Shown: piece after piece, positions 15,549 through 23,177 of the stretch
Numbering within the stretch: position 1 is the first letter of the stretch
Layout of the letters: every line of letters starts with the position of its first letter
NCBI GenBank assembly: GCA_013297655.1
Contig: JAAFHV010000077.1
Coordinates: forward strand, 1 to 34,645
DNA length: 34,645 nucleotides
Direction: 5' to 3'
DNA from: Myxococcales bacterium
GTDB taxonomy: Bacteria > Myxococcota_A > Polyangia > Polyangiales > Polyangiaceae
The notes under the pieces: generated by a model
What the model was told of the DNA's origin: nothing
Databases searched by the model: none
The model's input: only the letters and a program-made list of their open reading frames with translations
Translations under genes and position numbers: made by a program

Positions 15549-17597
15549 TCAGGGCTTGGTCGTTACGGGCGCGACGTATTTCACGGAGCGGAGCAGATCG
15601 CGGAACCGCACGTTCGTCTCCGCCAGCTTCGCCTGCGCCTCGACCAGCTTCTTGCCGACCTCTTCTCCCTTTTTGGAGAGATCCTCGAGCCGCTTCGTGA
15701 GCTGGGCGCGGAGCTTGTCGGCGATCTTGTTCTTCTCGATCGCGCGGAGGCTTCGGCGTGTCTCTTCGCTTTGCGACGAGATCTCGGAGAGCTCGCGCTG
15801 GTGCTCGTGCTGCACGTCGGAGAGGTGGAGGATGTCGCCGCGGAGCTTCCACGCTTCGCCGAGCGCCGTCTTCGTCGCGGCGGGCACCTCGGGCTTGGCG
15901 AGGAAGGCGCGGATCGCGGCGTCGGCGACCGGTGTCGTCCAGGGCTCGTTGCGCTGCACGCTCACCCGCTCATCGATCGCGAGCTCGCCCTCGCTCTTCG
16001 CGCCGAGGGTGTACGGCACGAGGGCGGAGCCGGTCCCGACGTTGTCCTCGGTGCCGACGGGGGGCTTCTCGAGGCGGCTCCCGTTGATGCGCGGGTGCTT
16101 CACGAGCACCTTCGCGGGATCCGTTCCGCCGTTCTTCACCCTGTAAATCGTGTGCGTCGCGCTGTCGCGCTCGATCCAGAGCTCGCCGTTGTCGATCTTC
16201 TGCACGCGCTCGCCGAGCTCGTCGCTCTTGAGCGTCTTGTCGATCGCGAGCGCGCGGTCGAGGGCAAAGGGAACGGTGGCCGTCGCGCCTTCGGGGAGGG
16301 GTTCGACCATTCCCTGGCCCAGGAACGCGCCGTGATCGAAGACCGCGATCGGGCCCTTCTCGAGCGTGCCGCCGCTCTTGTTGGTGAACCGCACCACGCG
16401 GAACGGATGGGAGTACGAATCGGGCACCCCGCCGTCCGGTGCATAAAGGAACGCCGCGTCACCGGGGAGCTTCTTCGAGAGGAGCATGACCATCGTCGCG
16501 GCCTTGTCCGGGATCGTCACCGCCTCGGGGAGATCGTAGCGGGTGACGCCACCGGTCGCGCTCACCGCGGCGAGGGCGCGAAGGTTCCGCGGCGCGCCGG
16601 GAGCGACCGGAGCGGCCTGGGCCTGCGCGACCGGTCCGTTCGATTCGCGTGGCATCCGGGTGACCGCCGCGCCCCGAGGTGAGGAAGCTGGCGGCGGCGG
16701 AGGTGATCCCGGGCGCGCGGCCTTCATCCCGCCGCCGGCGCTCGCGCCCTTGCCCGCTTTCGCAGGGGAGTCTTTTTTCATCGGCCGGTCGTCGTCGAGG
16801 TCGGACTCGTCTGCGGGCTCGGCGGGGGCCTCGGGGGCGGGCTCGGCCGCGGGGGGAGCCTGTTTCTTGAGCTCACCTCCGCTCGCGAGCGATGTCTCGG
16901 CGCGCGGCACCGCGGCGATGACCTCGCCTTCGTCCGTCACGATCGGGCGCTGGGGCGTGATCGGGGTGCCGAGGGTGGCCTCGAACGCGAGCGGCGCGCC
17001 GGCGACGAGGGAGAGCTTGATGTCTTTCCAGTCTTCGCCGGAGAGGTTCTGCACGATGCCCCACGCCTGAATCGACGCGGTGCCGTTGCCCTCGACGACG
17101 AGTCGGTAGGACGGCCGCCACACGGGGGCCTCCGTGACGTAACCCACCTGCAAATCGTGAGACTTTCCATCGAGTTGGAGCACGACCTCGCGAATGTGGC
17201 GGCGCTCGTCCTCGGTGCACGGACGGAGGCGTTGCGGCGTGTCGTCGACGTCGTTTCCGCGGTGAAGCTTTCGCGGAGGGAGCACCGCGAGGGGGCTCGG
17301 ATCGCACGTGGGCACGTCGTCGGGGCTCGGGATCGGGAAGGCCGCCGCGCGCACGCTGCTCCCGCCTTGTTCCATCACCGCCAGGGTCGCGAGGAAGTCG
17401 CCGACCGCGTTCTCCTTCATCTTGAAGCGGACCTCTTGCTCGTCCACTTTGCCGCCGCGCTCGAAGTACGCGATGCCGTTCCGGTACACGACCACGCGCT
17501 TCAACGGGAGGTTGGAGCTTACAGTCGCGGTGTTCTCGCAGCCGAGGACACCGAGCGCGAGCAAGAGCGACAGACCAAGCCACGGACGAGCGTTCAT
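15549..17597 (-). CDS. DUF4139 domain lipoprotein
   Basis: A 682-residue lipoprotein (lipobox VLGC near residue 20). Residues 28-60 (LKRVVVYRNGIAYFERGG) start the N-terminal domain typical of DUF4139 proteins. The DUF4139 core follows, with GYVTEAPVWRPSYRLV and IQAWGIVQNLSGEDWKDIKLSLVAGAP, then a long Ala/Pro/Lys low-complexity insertion (about 245-335). The core resumes with YDLPEAVTIPDKAATMVMLLSKK and HTIYRVKNGG, and the C-terminus is a charged coiled coil (about 605-670). The family is widespread and has no firmly assigned enzymatic role. Start: ATG 17597 with AGGG eight bases upstream; GTG 17606 is an alternative. It is divergent from the hybrid kinase, so co-regulation is possible. Confidence 0.88.
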   Translation of the reverse strand: MNARPWLGLSLLLALGVLGCENTATVSSNLPLKRVVVYRNGIAYFERGGKVDEQEVRFKMKENAVGDFLATLAVMEQGGSSVRAAAFPIPSPDDVPTCDPSPLAVLPPRKLHRGNDVDDTPQRLRPCTEDERRHIREVVLQLDGKSHDLQVGYVTEAPVWRPSYRLVVEGNGTASIQAWGIVQNLSGEDWKDIKLSLVAGAPLAFEATLGTPITPQRPIVTDEGEVIAAVPRAETSLASGGELKKQAPPAAEPAPEAPAEPADESDLDDDRPMKKDSPAKAGKGASAGGGMKAARPGSPPPPPASSPRGAAVTRMPRESNGPVAQAQAAPVAPGAPRNLRALAAVSATGGVTRYDLPEAVTIPDKAATMVMLLSKKLPGDAAFLYAPDGGVPDSYSHPFRVVRFTNKSGGTLEKGPIAVFDHGAFLGQGMVEPLPEGATATVPFALDRALAIDKTLKSDELGERVQKIDNGELWIERDSATHTIYRVKNGGTDPAKVLVKHPRINGSRLEKPPVGTEDNVGTGSALVPYTLGAKSEGELAIDERVSVQRNEPWTTPVADAAIRAFLAKPEVPAATKTALGEAWKLRGDILHLSDVQHEHQRELSEISSQSEETRRSLRAIEKNKIADKLRAQLTKRLEDLSKKGEEVGKKLVEAQAKLAETNVRFRDLLRSVKYVAPVTTKP

Positions 17598-17723
17598 AGC
17601 GTGCACCCTACACGAAAGGAGCGCGCCTGGGACGGCTCCCGTTCTGGGGTCGTAACTGCACGAAACTACGGTTTTATTGCAGTGGAGCCGCCGCCGGGCC
17701 CGCGCCCCGCATATAGTTTCGAC

Positions 17724-19301
17724 GTGACCGACCCCGCCCAGTTGCTCGACGACAAGACCCTCTTCGAGCGGGGTCCGGTGGTGATTTTCAAGTGGCGCAA
17801 CGAGGCCGGCTGGCCAGTGGAGTACGTCTCGCAAAACGTCGTCGAGGTGTTCGGGTACAGCGCCGCAGAGTTCCACGCGGGCACCGTCGCCTACGGCGAG
17901 ATCGTGTTCGAGGCCGACCTCCCTCGCGTCGGTCGTGAGGTGCAAGAGGCCTCTGCGTCGGCCGACGTGCACTCGTTCGCGCACGAGCCTTACCGCGTGC
18001 GGCGTCGTGATGGTGAGCTCATCTGGCTCTACGACTACACCCACCTCCTCCGCGATCGCGAGGGGCGCGCGACCCACTTTCTCGGGTACGTGTTCGACGT
18101 GACGAGCCACGTTCGTGCCGAGGCCGAACGCCACGAGCTCGAGCGCCGCCTGCTCCACGCGCAAAAGCTCGAGAGCCTCGGGGTGCTCGCCGGTGGGGTC
18201 GCCCACGACTTCAACAACTTGCTGACCGGCATTCTCGGTCAGGCGAGCGTCGCGCGGCAGGAGCTCGGCGCCGCGCAGCTCGCGTCTGGTCGCGCCGACG
18301 CCGTCGATCGCGCCCTTTCTCACATCGAGCAGCTCGCCCTCCGCGCCGCCGACCTCACGAAGAAGCTGCTCGCCTACTCCGGCAAGGGCACCGTCGTCAT
18401 CGAGGCGGTCGACCTCGGGCGCGTCTTGGACGAGCTCGCGAGCATGCTCGACGTCGCGATCTCGAAGAAGGCGACGGTGGTGCGGAAGCTCGCTCCGAAC
18501 CTCCCCGCCGTGAAGGCCGATCGCGCGCAGCTCGAGCAGGTGGTGCTGAACCTCCTCACGAACGCTTCCGACGCGCTCGGCGACGGCGAGGGCACGATCG
18601 AGCTCGCGACGTGCACGCGGATCGTCGACGAAGACGTAGCGCGGAGGCTGGAGATCGCACCCGGCGCCTACGTGTCGTTCATCGTGTCCGACACGGGGTG
18701 CGGGATGAGCGAAGAGGCCAAAGCGCGCCTCTTCGAGCCGTTTTTTACGACCAAATTTGCGGGCCGTGGTCTCGGCATGTCGGCCGTGCTCGGGATCGTG
18801 CGCGGCCACCGCGGGGCGATCGAGGTGACGTCCGAGGTGGGCGCCGGCGCGCGCTTCGAGGTGCTCATTCCGAGCACGACCGAGCGAGCGGCGCCGGCGA
18901 AAGAGGCACCGCGTGGCTCGGCTTGGAAGGGCGCGGGCACCATCGTCGTCGCCGACGACCAACCCGCGATCCGCAAGACGCTCGGTCTTCTCCTCGCGTC
19001 CCTCGGCTTCACGTGCGTGGAAGCCTCGAATGGCCAGCGCGCGATCGACCTCTACCGTGAGCATAGCGCCGACGTGGTGCTCGTGCTCCTCGACATGACG
19101 ATGCCCGTCCTGTCCGGGGTGGAGGCGCTGCGGGTCCTACGCTCGCTCGATTCGTCGCTGCCGGTGATCCTGTCGACGGGGTACAGCGAAGAAGAGGTCA
19201 CCGAGCGCGCAGCGGGAGAGCCGGTCGTGTTCCTCCAGAAGCCCTACCAGCTCGAGGAGCTCGAGGACGCCCTCCGAACCGCGCTCGCGATGCGCGGATA
19301 G
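17724..19301 (+). CDS. PAS-containing hybrid sensor histidine kinase with C-terminal receiver
   Basis: A 525-residue soluble hybrid kinase. A PAS domain lies at about 14-130 (VEYVSQNVVEVFGYSAAEF ... FDVT). The HisKA domain has phospho-acceptor H161 in GGVAHDFNNLL. The HATPase has N-box NLLTNASDA (276-284), G1 DTGCGM (323-328), F-box FEPFFTTK (337-344) and G2 GRGLGM (347-352). The C-terminal receiver (405-520) has DD 411-412, acceptor D457 in LLDMTMP, and QKPY. There is no membrane segment, so it senses a cytoplasmic signal, possibly via a PAS ligand. Start: GTG 17724 is chosen; GTG 17682 would add 14 Pro-rich residues, and neither has a clear Shine-Dalgarno. Output is probably by phosphotransfer to another protein, since no DNA-binding domain is present. 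Confidence 0.92.
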   Translation: MTDPAQLLDDKTLFERGPVVIFKWRNEAGWPVEYVSQNVVEVFGYSAAEFHAGTVAYGEIVFEADLPRVGREVQEASASADVHSFAHEPYRVRRRDGELIWLYDYTHLLRDREGRATHFLGYVFDVTSHVRAEAERHELERRLLHAQKLESLGVLAGGVAHDFNNLLTGILGQASVARQELGAAQLASGRADAVDRALSHIEQLALRAADLTKKLLAYSGKGTVVIEAVDLGRVLDELASMLDVAISKKATVVRKLAPNLPAVKADRAQLEQVVLNLLTNASDALGDGEGTIELATCTRIVDEDVARRLEIAPGAYVSFIVSDTGCGMSEEAKARLFEPFFTTKFAGRGLGMSAVLGIVRGHRGAIEVTSEVGAGARFEVLIPSTTERAAPAKEAPRGSAWKGAGTIVVADDQPAIRKTLGLLLASLGFTCVEASNGQRAIDLYREHSADVVLVLLDMTMPVLSGVEALRVLRSLDSSLPVILSTGYSEEEVTERAAGEPVVFLQKPYQLEELEDALRTALAMRG

Positions 19302-19318
19302 CTGCGCGCCGCCGGCGG

Positions 19319-19933
19319 CTACGGAGCGGCCTTCGCCGGCAACGCCGCCACCTTGCTCACGATCCGGTCGACGACCTGGCGGAGCGCTTTTTCGTAGGCG
19401 CGGACGACGTTCGCGTCGCCCTCGCCTTCGACCGGAACGTCGACGGAGAAGGTCTCGCCGGCGAGCACGTTGCGTTCGTCGTGAAACGCGTAAACGACCC
19501 CGACGCGAACGCTCTTCGTTTTGTTCTCGGCCTCGTTCTCCTCGAAGTGCAAGAGCTCGCAGTCGAGCACCGGCGCGACCCCGCTGATCGCCTGCTTCAC
19601 GCCTTGCTCGTCGAAGAGCGCGCGCGCAAGGGCGCGGCGGAGGTACGCATCGGGTCGCTCGGTCCAGCGCTTCTCGTCGTCGAAGACGAGCTCGGCCCCG
19701 CGCTTCACCACGCGGCGGTCGCGGAGGTGCGATGCGGCCGACATGCGACCGAGGCGAACCTCCGGTCCTGCCCCTGTCGCCGCGGCCTTCGTCGCGCCAG
19801 ACGAGGTGACCTCGGGCTCGAAATACCGCACCACGAGGGCGTCCGATTTCGACGTGAGGGCGCAGCCCGGCATCGCGCAAAGCACGAAAAAGAGGAGCAA
19901 ATAGAAGGATTTGGGGAGCTTTGGGCGGTTCAC
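19319..19933 (-). CDS. ABC-type lipid transport auxiliary lipoprotein (PqiC-like)
   Basis: A 204-residue lipoprotein (lipobox MPGC, Cys 24) of the ABC-transport auxiliary/PqiC type. It has YFEPEVTSSG at the start of the mature domain, VRLGRMSAASHLRDRRVVKRG and a YLRRALARALFDEQG segment, then alternating strands and a final helix YEKALRQVVDRIVSKVAA. Such proteins bind MCE assemblies at the outer membrane. The start ATG 19933 overlaps the stop of the MCE gene by four bases, so it is the last gene of the operon 22780-19319. It converges on the histidine kinase with only 17 bases between. Confidence 0.83.
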   Translation of the reverse strand: MNRPKLPKSFYLLLFFVLCAMPGCALTSKSDALVVRYFEPEVTSSGATKAAATGAGPEVRLGRMSAASHLRDRRVVKRGAELVFDDEKRWTERPDAYLRRALARALFDEQGVKQAISGVAPVLDCELLHFEENEAENKTKSVRVGVVYAFHDERNVLAGETFSVDVPVEGEGDANVVRAYEKALRQVVDRIVSKVAALPAKAAP

Positions 19934-20904
19934 GGCTTCGGCTTCCCTTTTTTGGCGTGGCCTTTGATGAGCATATCCGGATCGCGCTCGAGCTCGTCGG
20001 TGAGGGCGCGGATCGACTCGGCCGCTTCACGCACCTCGCGGAGGGTGGCCTCGAGCTCGCGGGTGGTACCGGTCGCGTTGCGGCCGAGGTCTCCGAACGC
20101 CTCGCTCGTCTTTTGCGCGCTCGCGACGAGGCCCTTGTCCCCGTCGATGCGGTCGAGGAGGGTGCTCATCTTGTTCACCGCCTTGTCGAGGTCGGTCACG
20201 GTGACGGACGCCTTCCCGATCACGTTCGAGCGGCGGAGGTCTTTCAGCGTGCCGTCGAGCGACGCGAGGACCTCGTCGACGTGCTTGAACGTGTCCTTCG
20301 CCGCGTCGGGGACCTTCTTCGAATCGAAGTCCTCGAGGATGTGGTTCACGCGCAACATGATGCCGAGCACGCCGTCGATGAGCTCGGGGATGCGGTTCAC
20401 CGCGCCGACGATCGAGTCCTCGAGGCCCTTCAAGGTGGAGACGGCGGAAGGGATCGTGTTCTCGCCGACGGGGAACGGGAGCTGCTCGGCGGGGTTCGAT
20501 TTCACGTCGAAGAAGTCCATCTGAACGAACTTCACGCCGGTGATTCCCTGCGACGCGAGCTGGGTGCGGAGGTCGGGTGGCACCTTCGCTTTCGCGGTGA
20601 GGCTCGGGGTGCCGTCGGTCAGCTTGAGGCGCGCCACGTCGGCGAAGTTGAGCTGCATCGTCACCTCGATGTGGCGGCGGTCGGGCGCGATGTCGGCTGC
20701 CGCAACGGTGCCGATCGAGACGCCGCGGTACTTGACCGGCGACCCCACCTCGAGTCCTTGGACCGACTCGTTGAAGTAGGTCTTGAAGGTGAGCGTCTCT
20801 TTGCGGAGCGACTGCGCGCCGAAGACGACGAGCGTGGTCATGAAGGCCAAGAAGCCGGCGACGACGAAGAGACCGAGCTTGGTCGGGTTGGTCTTTCGGC
20901 TCAT
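19930..20904 (-). CDS. mlaD: MCE (MlaD-type) substrate-binding protein
   Basis: A 324-residue membrane-anchored MCE protein, the periplasmic lipid-carrying part of an Mla-type phospholipid transporter. One N-terminal membrane helix (about 10-30, GLFVVAGFLAFMTTLVVFG) is followed by the MCE domain (about 35-115) with FNESVQGLEVGSPVKYRGV and IGTVAAADI. A long alpha-helical tail (about 170-315, coiled-coil-like, with DLDKAVNKMSTLLDRIDG) could form a bridge. It ends in a basic GHAKKGKPKP tail. The start ATG 20904 overlaps the ATPase gene stop by four bases. A single MCE domain with a long helical tail is closer to the MlaD/Mce4 style than to the multi-domain YebT type. Confidence 0.9.
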   Translation of the reverse strand: MSRKTNPTKLGLFVVAGFLAFMTTLVVFGAQSLRKETLTFKTYFNESVQGLEVGSPVKYRGVSIGTVAAADIAPDRRHIEVTMQLNFADVARLKLTDGTPSLTAKAKVPPDLRTQLASQGITGVKFVQMDFFDVKSNPAEQLPFPVGENTIPSAVSTLKGLEDSIVGAVNRIPELIDGVLGIMLRVNHILEDFDSKKVPDAAKDTFKHVDEVLASLDGTLKDLRRSNVIGKASVTVTDLDKAVNKMSTLLDRIDGDKGLVASAQKTSEAFGDLGRNATGTTRELEATLREVREAAESIRALTDELERDPDMLIKGHAKKGKPKP

Positions 20905-21629
20905 GTGTCCCTCGCGATGCGGTTGAAGAAAGCGTGCACGGTGGGGTTCGAGGTGTCCTGTTTGAGCTCGCGCGGGTTTCCACGGGCGAGGATCGTCTTC
21001 GTCTGTTTGTCGAGATAGATGGCGTCGCTTATGACCGCGAAGATGCTCTCGAGCTCGTGAGTGACGATGACGACGGTGGTGCCGCGCTCGTGGCACAGAC
21101 GCAAAATGAGCTTGTCGAGCTCGGCAGAGGCGACCGGATCGAGGCCGGCGGAGGGCTCGTCGAGGAAGATCAAGTGCGGCTCGAGGGCGAGGGCGCGCGC
21201 GATGGCGACCCGCTTTTTCATGCCCCCCGAGAGCTCGGAGGGCATCTTCGTCTGCGAGCCGTCGAGGCCGACGAGGGCGAGGTTCTTCGCGACGAGCTCC
21301 GCGACGCAGTCGTCTGGCACGTCGCTCCATTGCTTCACGCCGAGGGCGATGTTCTCCTCGACCGTCATCGATCCGAAGAGCGCGCCGGACTGGAACATCA
21401 CGCCGTAGCGCGGGCGCCCCACCTCGAGATCGGGCTCGCCGATGCCGTCGATTTCGATCTTGCCCGCCATCGGCTTGTCGAGGCCGACGAGGTAGCGGAG
21501 CATGGTCGATTTGCCGCAACCGCTGCCGCCGAGGATGCCGAAGGTGGACCCGCGCGGCACGTCGAACGTCGCGTCTTCTTGGAGGATCTTCTCGCCCCAG
21601 CCCATCTTCAGGTTGCGAACCGAGATCAT
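20901..21629 (-). CDS. mlaF: Mla-type ABC transporter ATPase
   Basis: A 242-residue ABC ATPase that powers the MCE lipid transporter. Walker A is GGSGCGKST (34-42), the Q-loop is at Q80, the signature is LSGGM (133-137), Walker B is LIFLDEP (153-159) and the H-loop is H191. KKRVAIARAL follows the signature as usual for MlaF. Two starts are possible. ATG 21629 gives the standard family N-terminus MISVRNLK and is reported here. GTG 21698 would overlap the permease stop by four bases like the other junctions in this operon and add 23 polar residues. Family assignment is certain; the start is not. Confidence 0.93.
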   Translation of the reverse strand: MISVRNLKMGWGEKILQEDATFDVPRGSTFGILGGSGCGKSTMLRYLVGLDKPMAGKIEIDGIGEPDLEVGRPRYGVMFQSGALFGSMTVEENIALGVKQWSDVPDDCVAELVAKNLALVGLDGSQTKMPSELSGGMKKRVAIARALALEPHLIFLDEPSAGLDPVASAELDKLILRLCHERGTTVVIVTHELESIFAVISDAIYLDKQTKTILARGNPRELKQDTSNPTVHAFFNRIARDT

Positions 21630-21694
21630 CGGGCGCGTCTCTTCGGCGCGCTCGTTCGCGGTGCGCGAGTCCCTCCGCCTGTAGGCCTGGCCGC

Positions 21695-22780
21695 TCACAG
21701 GTCGAACGCCCGGAAGAAGATCGTGAAGAGCGTGTCGACGATGACGAGGGCGAAGAGCGACGTCACGACCGACGAGGTCGTCTTGCGGCCCACGCCCTCG
21801 GCGCCGCCCTCGGCGGAGAAACCTTGTTGGCAAGAGATGAGGGCGATGACGAGCGCGAACGCGACGCTCTTCACGAGGCCGGAGTTGAAGTCCCACGCGG
21901 TGACCGCCTTTTGGGTCTCGACGATGTACCCGCGCACCCCCAAATCGAGGCTCGTCACGCCGACGACGAGGCCGCCCATAATGCCTACGAAATCAGCGAA
22001 AATCGTCAGGATTGGCGCCACGAGCATGAGGCCGAGCGCGCGCGGGAATACGAGGTAGCGCATCGGGCCGAAGCCCATCGTGCGGAGCGCGTCGATCTCC
22101 TCCGAGACCTTCATCGTCGAGAGCTCTGCCGCGAACGCGGACCCGGACCGACCCGCCAAAATGATCGCGGTCATCAGCGGGCCTAGCTCGCGCGTGACCG
22201 ATAGGCCCACGAGGTCGGCGACGAAGATGTTCGCGCCGAACATCTTGAGCTGCTTCGCGCCCTGGAACCCCATCACGAACCCGACGAGGAAGTTGATGAA
22301 CAGCACGATCGGGACCGCGTCGGCCCCGGCGCGCTCGGCGATCCGGAACACGTCGCGGTAGTTGCCCGTCTTCGGCTCCTTCGCGACGCCGATGACGGAG
22401 AGCACGACCTCGCCGACGAACGAGAAGATGTCCTTCGTCGCGCCGTAGACCGCGAGGGTCGAGGTGCCGATCTGCGAGAAGAAGCCAGGGGTCGGCTCGC
22501 CCGCGGTCGCGGCTCTTCCGACATCGGCTGTGATCTCGCCGCGCAGCCGGTCGTCCCCACCTTCGATCCGGATCGTGTGGCCCTTTCGCTCGAGGTCGCG
22601 GAGGTGCTTCGTGAGCACGGCGACGCTCGCGCCGTCGAGTGACTCGACGCCCTCGAGGTCCACCACGACCTCTCCCTTGGAGGGGAGCGCCTTGCGGTGG
22701 TCGTCGAGAGCACGGACGAGCTTTCCGACCTCGTCGATCGAAAACGCGCCGTCGAGCTTGAGCGGAGCATTCGGGGTCAT
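21695..22780 (-). CDS. mlaE: MlaE-type permease with N-terminal STAS domain
   Basis: A 361-residue permease of the MlaE family for phospholipid transport. The N-terminal 85 residues form a STAS (MlaB-like) domain: LEGVESLDGASVAVL, LRDLERKGHTIRI. The permease part has helices from about residue 100, including the conserved GFVMGFQGAKQL, LGPLMTAIILAGRSGSAFAAE, STMKVSEEIDALRTMG and FPRALGLMLVAP segments. Fusion of STAS to permease replaces a separate MlaB. The start is ATG 22780; a TTG at 22798 would add six residues. It is first in the operon with ATPase, MCE protein and auxiliary lipoprotein. No MlaC or MlaA is in the window. Confidence 0.93.
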   Translation of the reverse strand: MTPNAPLKLDGAFSIDEVGKLVRALDDHRKALPSKGEVVVDLEGVESLDGASVAVLTKHLRDLERKGHTIRIEGGDDRLRGEITADVGRAATAGEPTPGFFSQIGTSTLAVYGATKDIFSFVGEVVLSVIGVAKEPKTGNYRDVFRIAERAGADAVPIVLFINFLVGFVMGFQGAKQLKMFGANIFVADLVGLSVTRELGPLMTAIILAGRSGSAFAAELSTMKVSEEIDALRTMGFGPMRYLVFPRALGLMLVAPILTIFADFVGIMGGLVVGVTSLDLGVRGYIVETQKAVTAWDFNSGLVKSVAFALVIALISCQQGFSAEGGAEGVGRKTTSSVVTSLFALVIVDTLFTIFFRAFDL

Positions 22781-22937
22781 AGGCAGCAAAGGAAGCAAAC
22801 GTTACGAGGCAGTCAGCAGCATAAATCACTTCTCACGGATCGAGAGCGGGGTCTGCCAGTTGTGTTCCAGCGGTGAGCATTTCATGAGCAGAAACCGACA
22901 TTTGTCGCACGGCGCAAAAGGGGCGGGCTCGACGGTG

Positions 22938-22966
22938 GTGTGCAATGGAATGCACGCGCGTGTGCA
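22938..22966. promoter_or_regulatory. GTGTGCA direct repeats, possible activator site
   Basis: GTGTGCA occurs at 22938-22944 and 22960-22966, exactly 22 bases apart (two helical turns), and the second copy also ends the near-palindrome TGCACGCGCGTGTGCA (22951-22966). This lies about 80 to 110 bases upstream of the predicted transcription start of the gene at 23178, where sigma-54 activators usually bind. The rest of the 397-base gap from 22781 shows no convincing gene. Confidence 0.35.
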
Positions 22967-23019
22967 CGCCGCGCGCGGAATCCTCGAGACCGCGCGCGTT
23001 TACGCACGAAGGTGCCGTT

Positions 23020-23035
23020 TGGCACTCCCCGTGCT
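23020..23035 (+). promoter_or_regulatory. Sigma-54-type (-24/-12) promoter upstream of the cysteine-repeat lipoprotein
   Basis: TGGCACT-CCCC-GTGCT: GG at 23021-23022 and GC at 23033-23034 with ten bases between, two mismatches from consensus, preceded by T. Transcription would start near 23046, giving a leader of about 130 bases. The -24 element is also half of an inverted repeat GTGCC-GTTT-GGCAC (23012-23025). It resembles the element at 9885, both continuing into TGCTTA. Confidence 0.62.
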
Positions 23036-23177
23036 TAGGCGCTCCCCGAGGGCGGCCGCGGCGCAATGCAAGCTCGTGGTCGGCGTCCTTCGAGACGGTC
23101 CCGGTCTGGTTGGTGGCCCGTTCGATGATAACTTCTCGGTCGAGCGCGCCTCGGCCAAGGTGCTCGAGGAGGTCCGT

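Noticed and set aside
15549-19064. A single minus-strand open frame of 1171 codons covering the DUF4139 gene and the antisense of the histidine kinase
   Set aside because: The kinase on the plus strand has all motifs, and the lipoprotein has a clear start and lipobox at 17597. The upstream extension is a by-product of high GC.
22464-23177. Open frame extending the cysteine-repeat lipoprotein upstream to 22464
   Set aside because: It runs antisense over the permease gene and would bury the lipoprotein signal.
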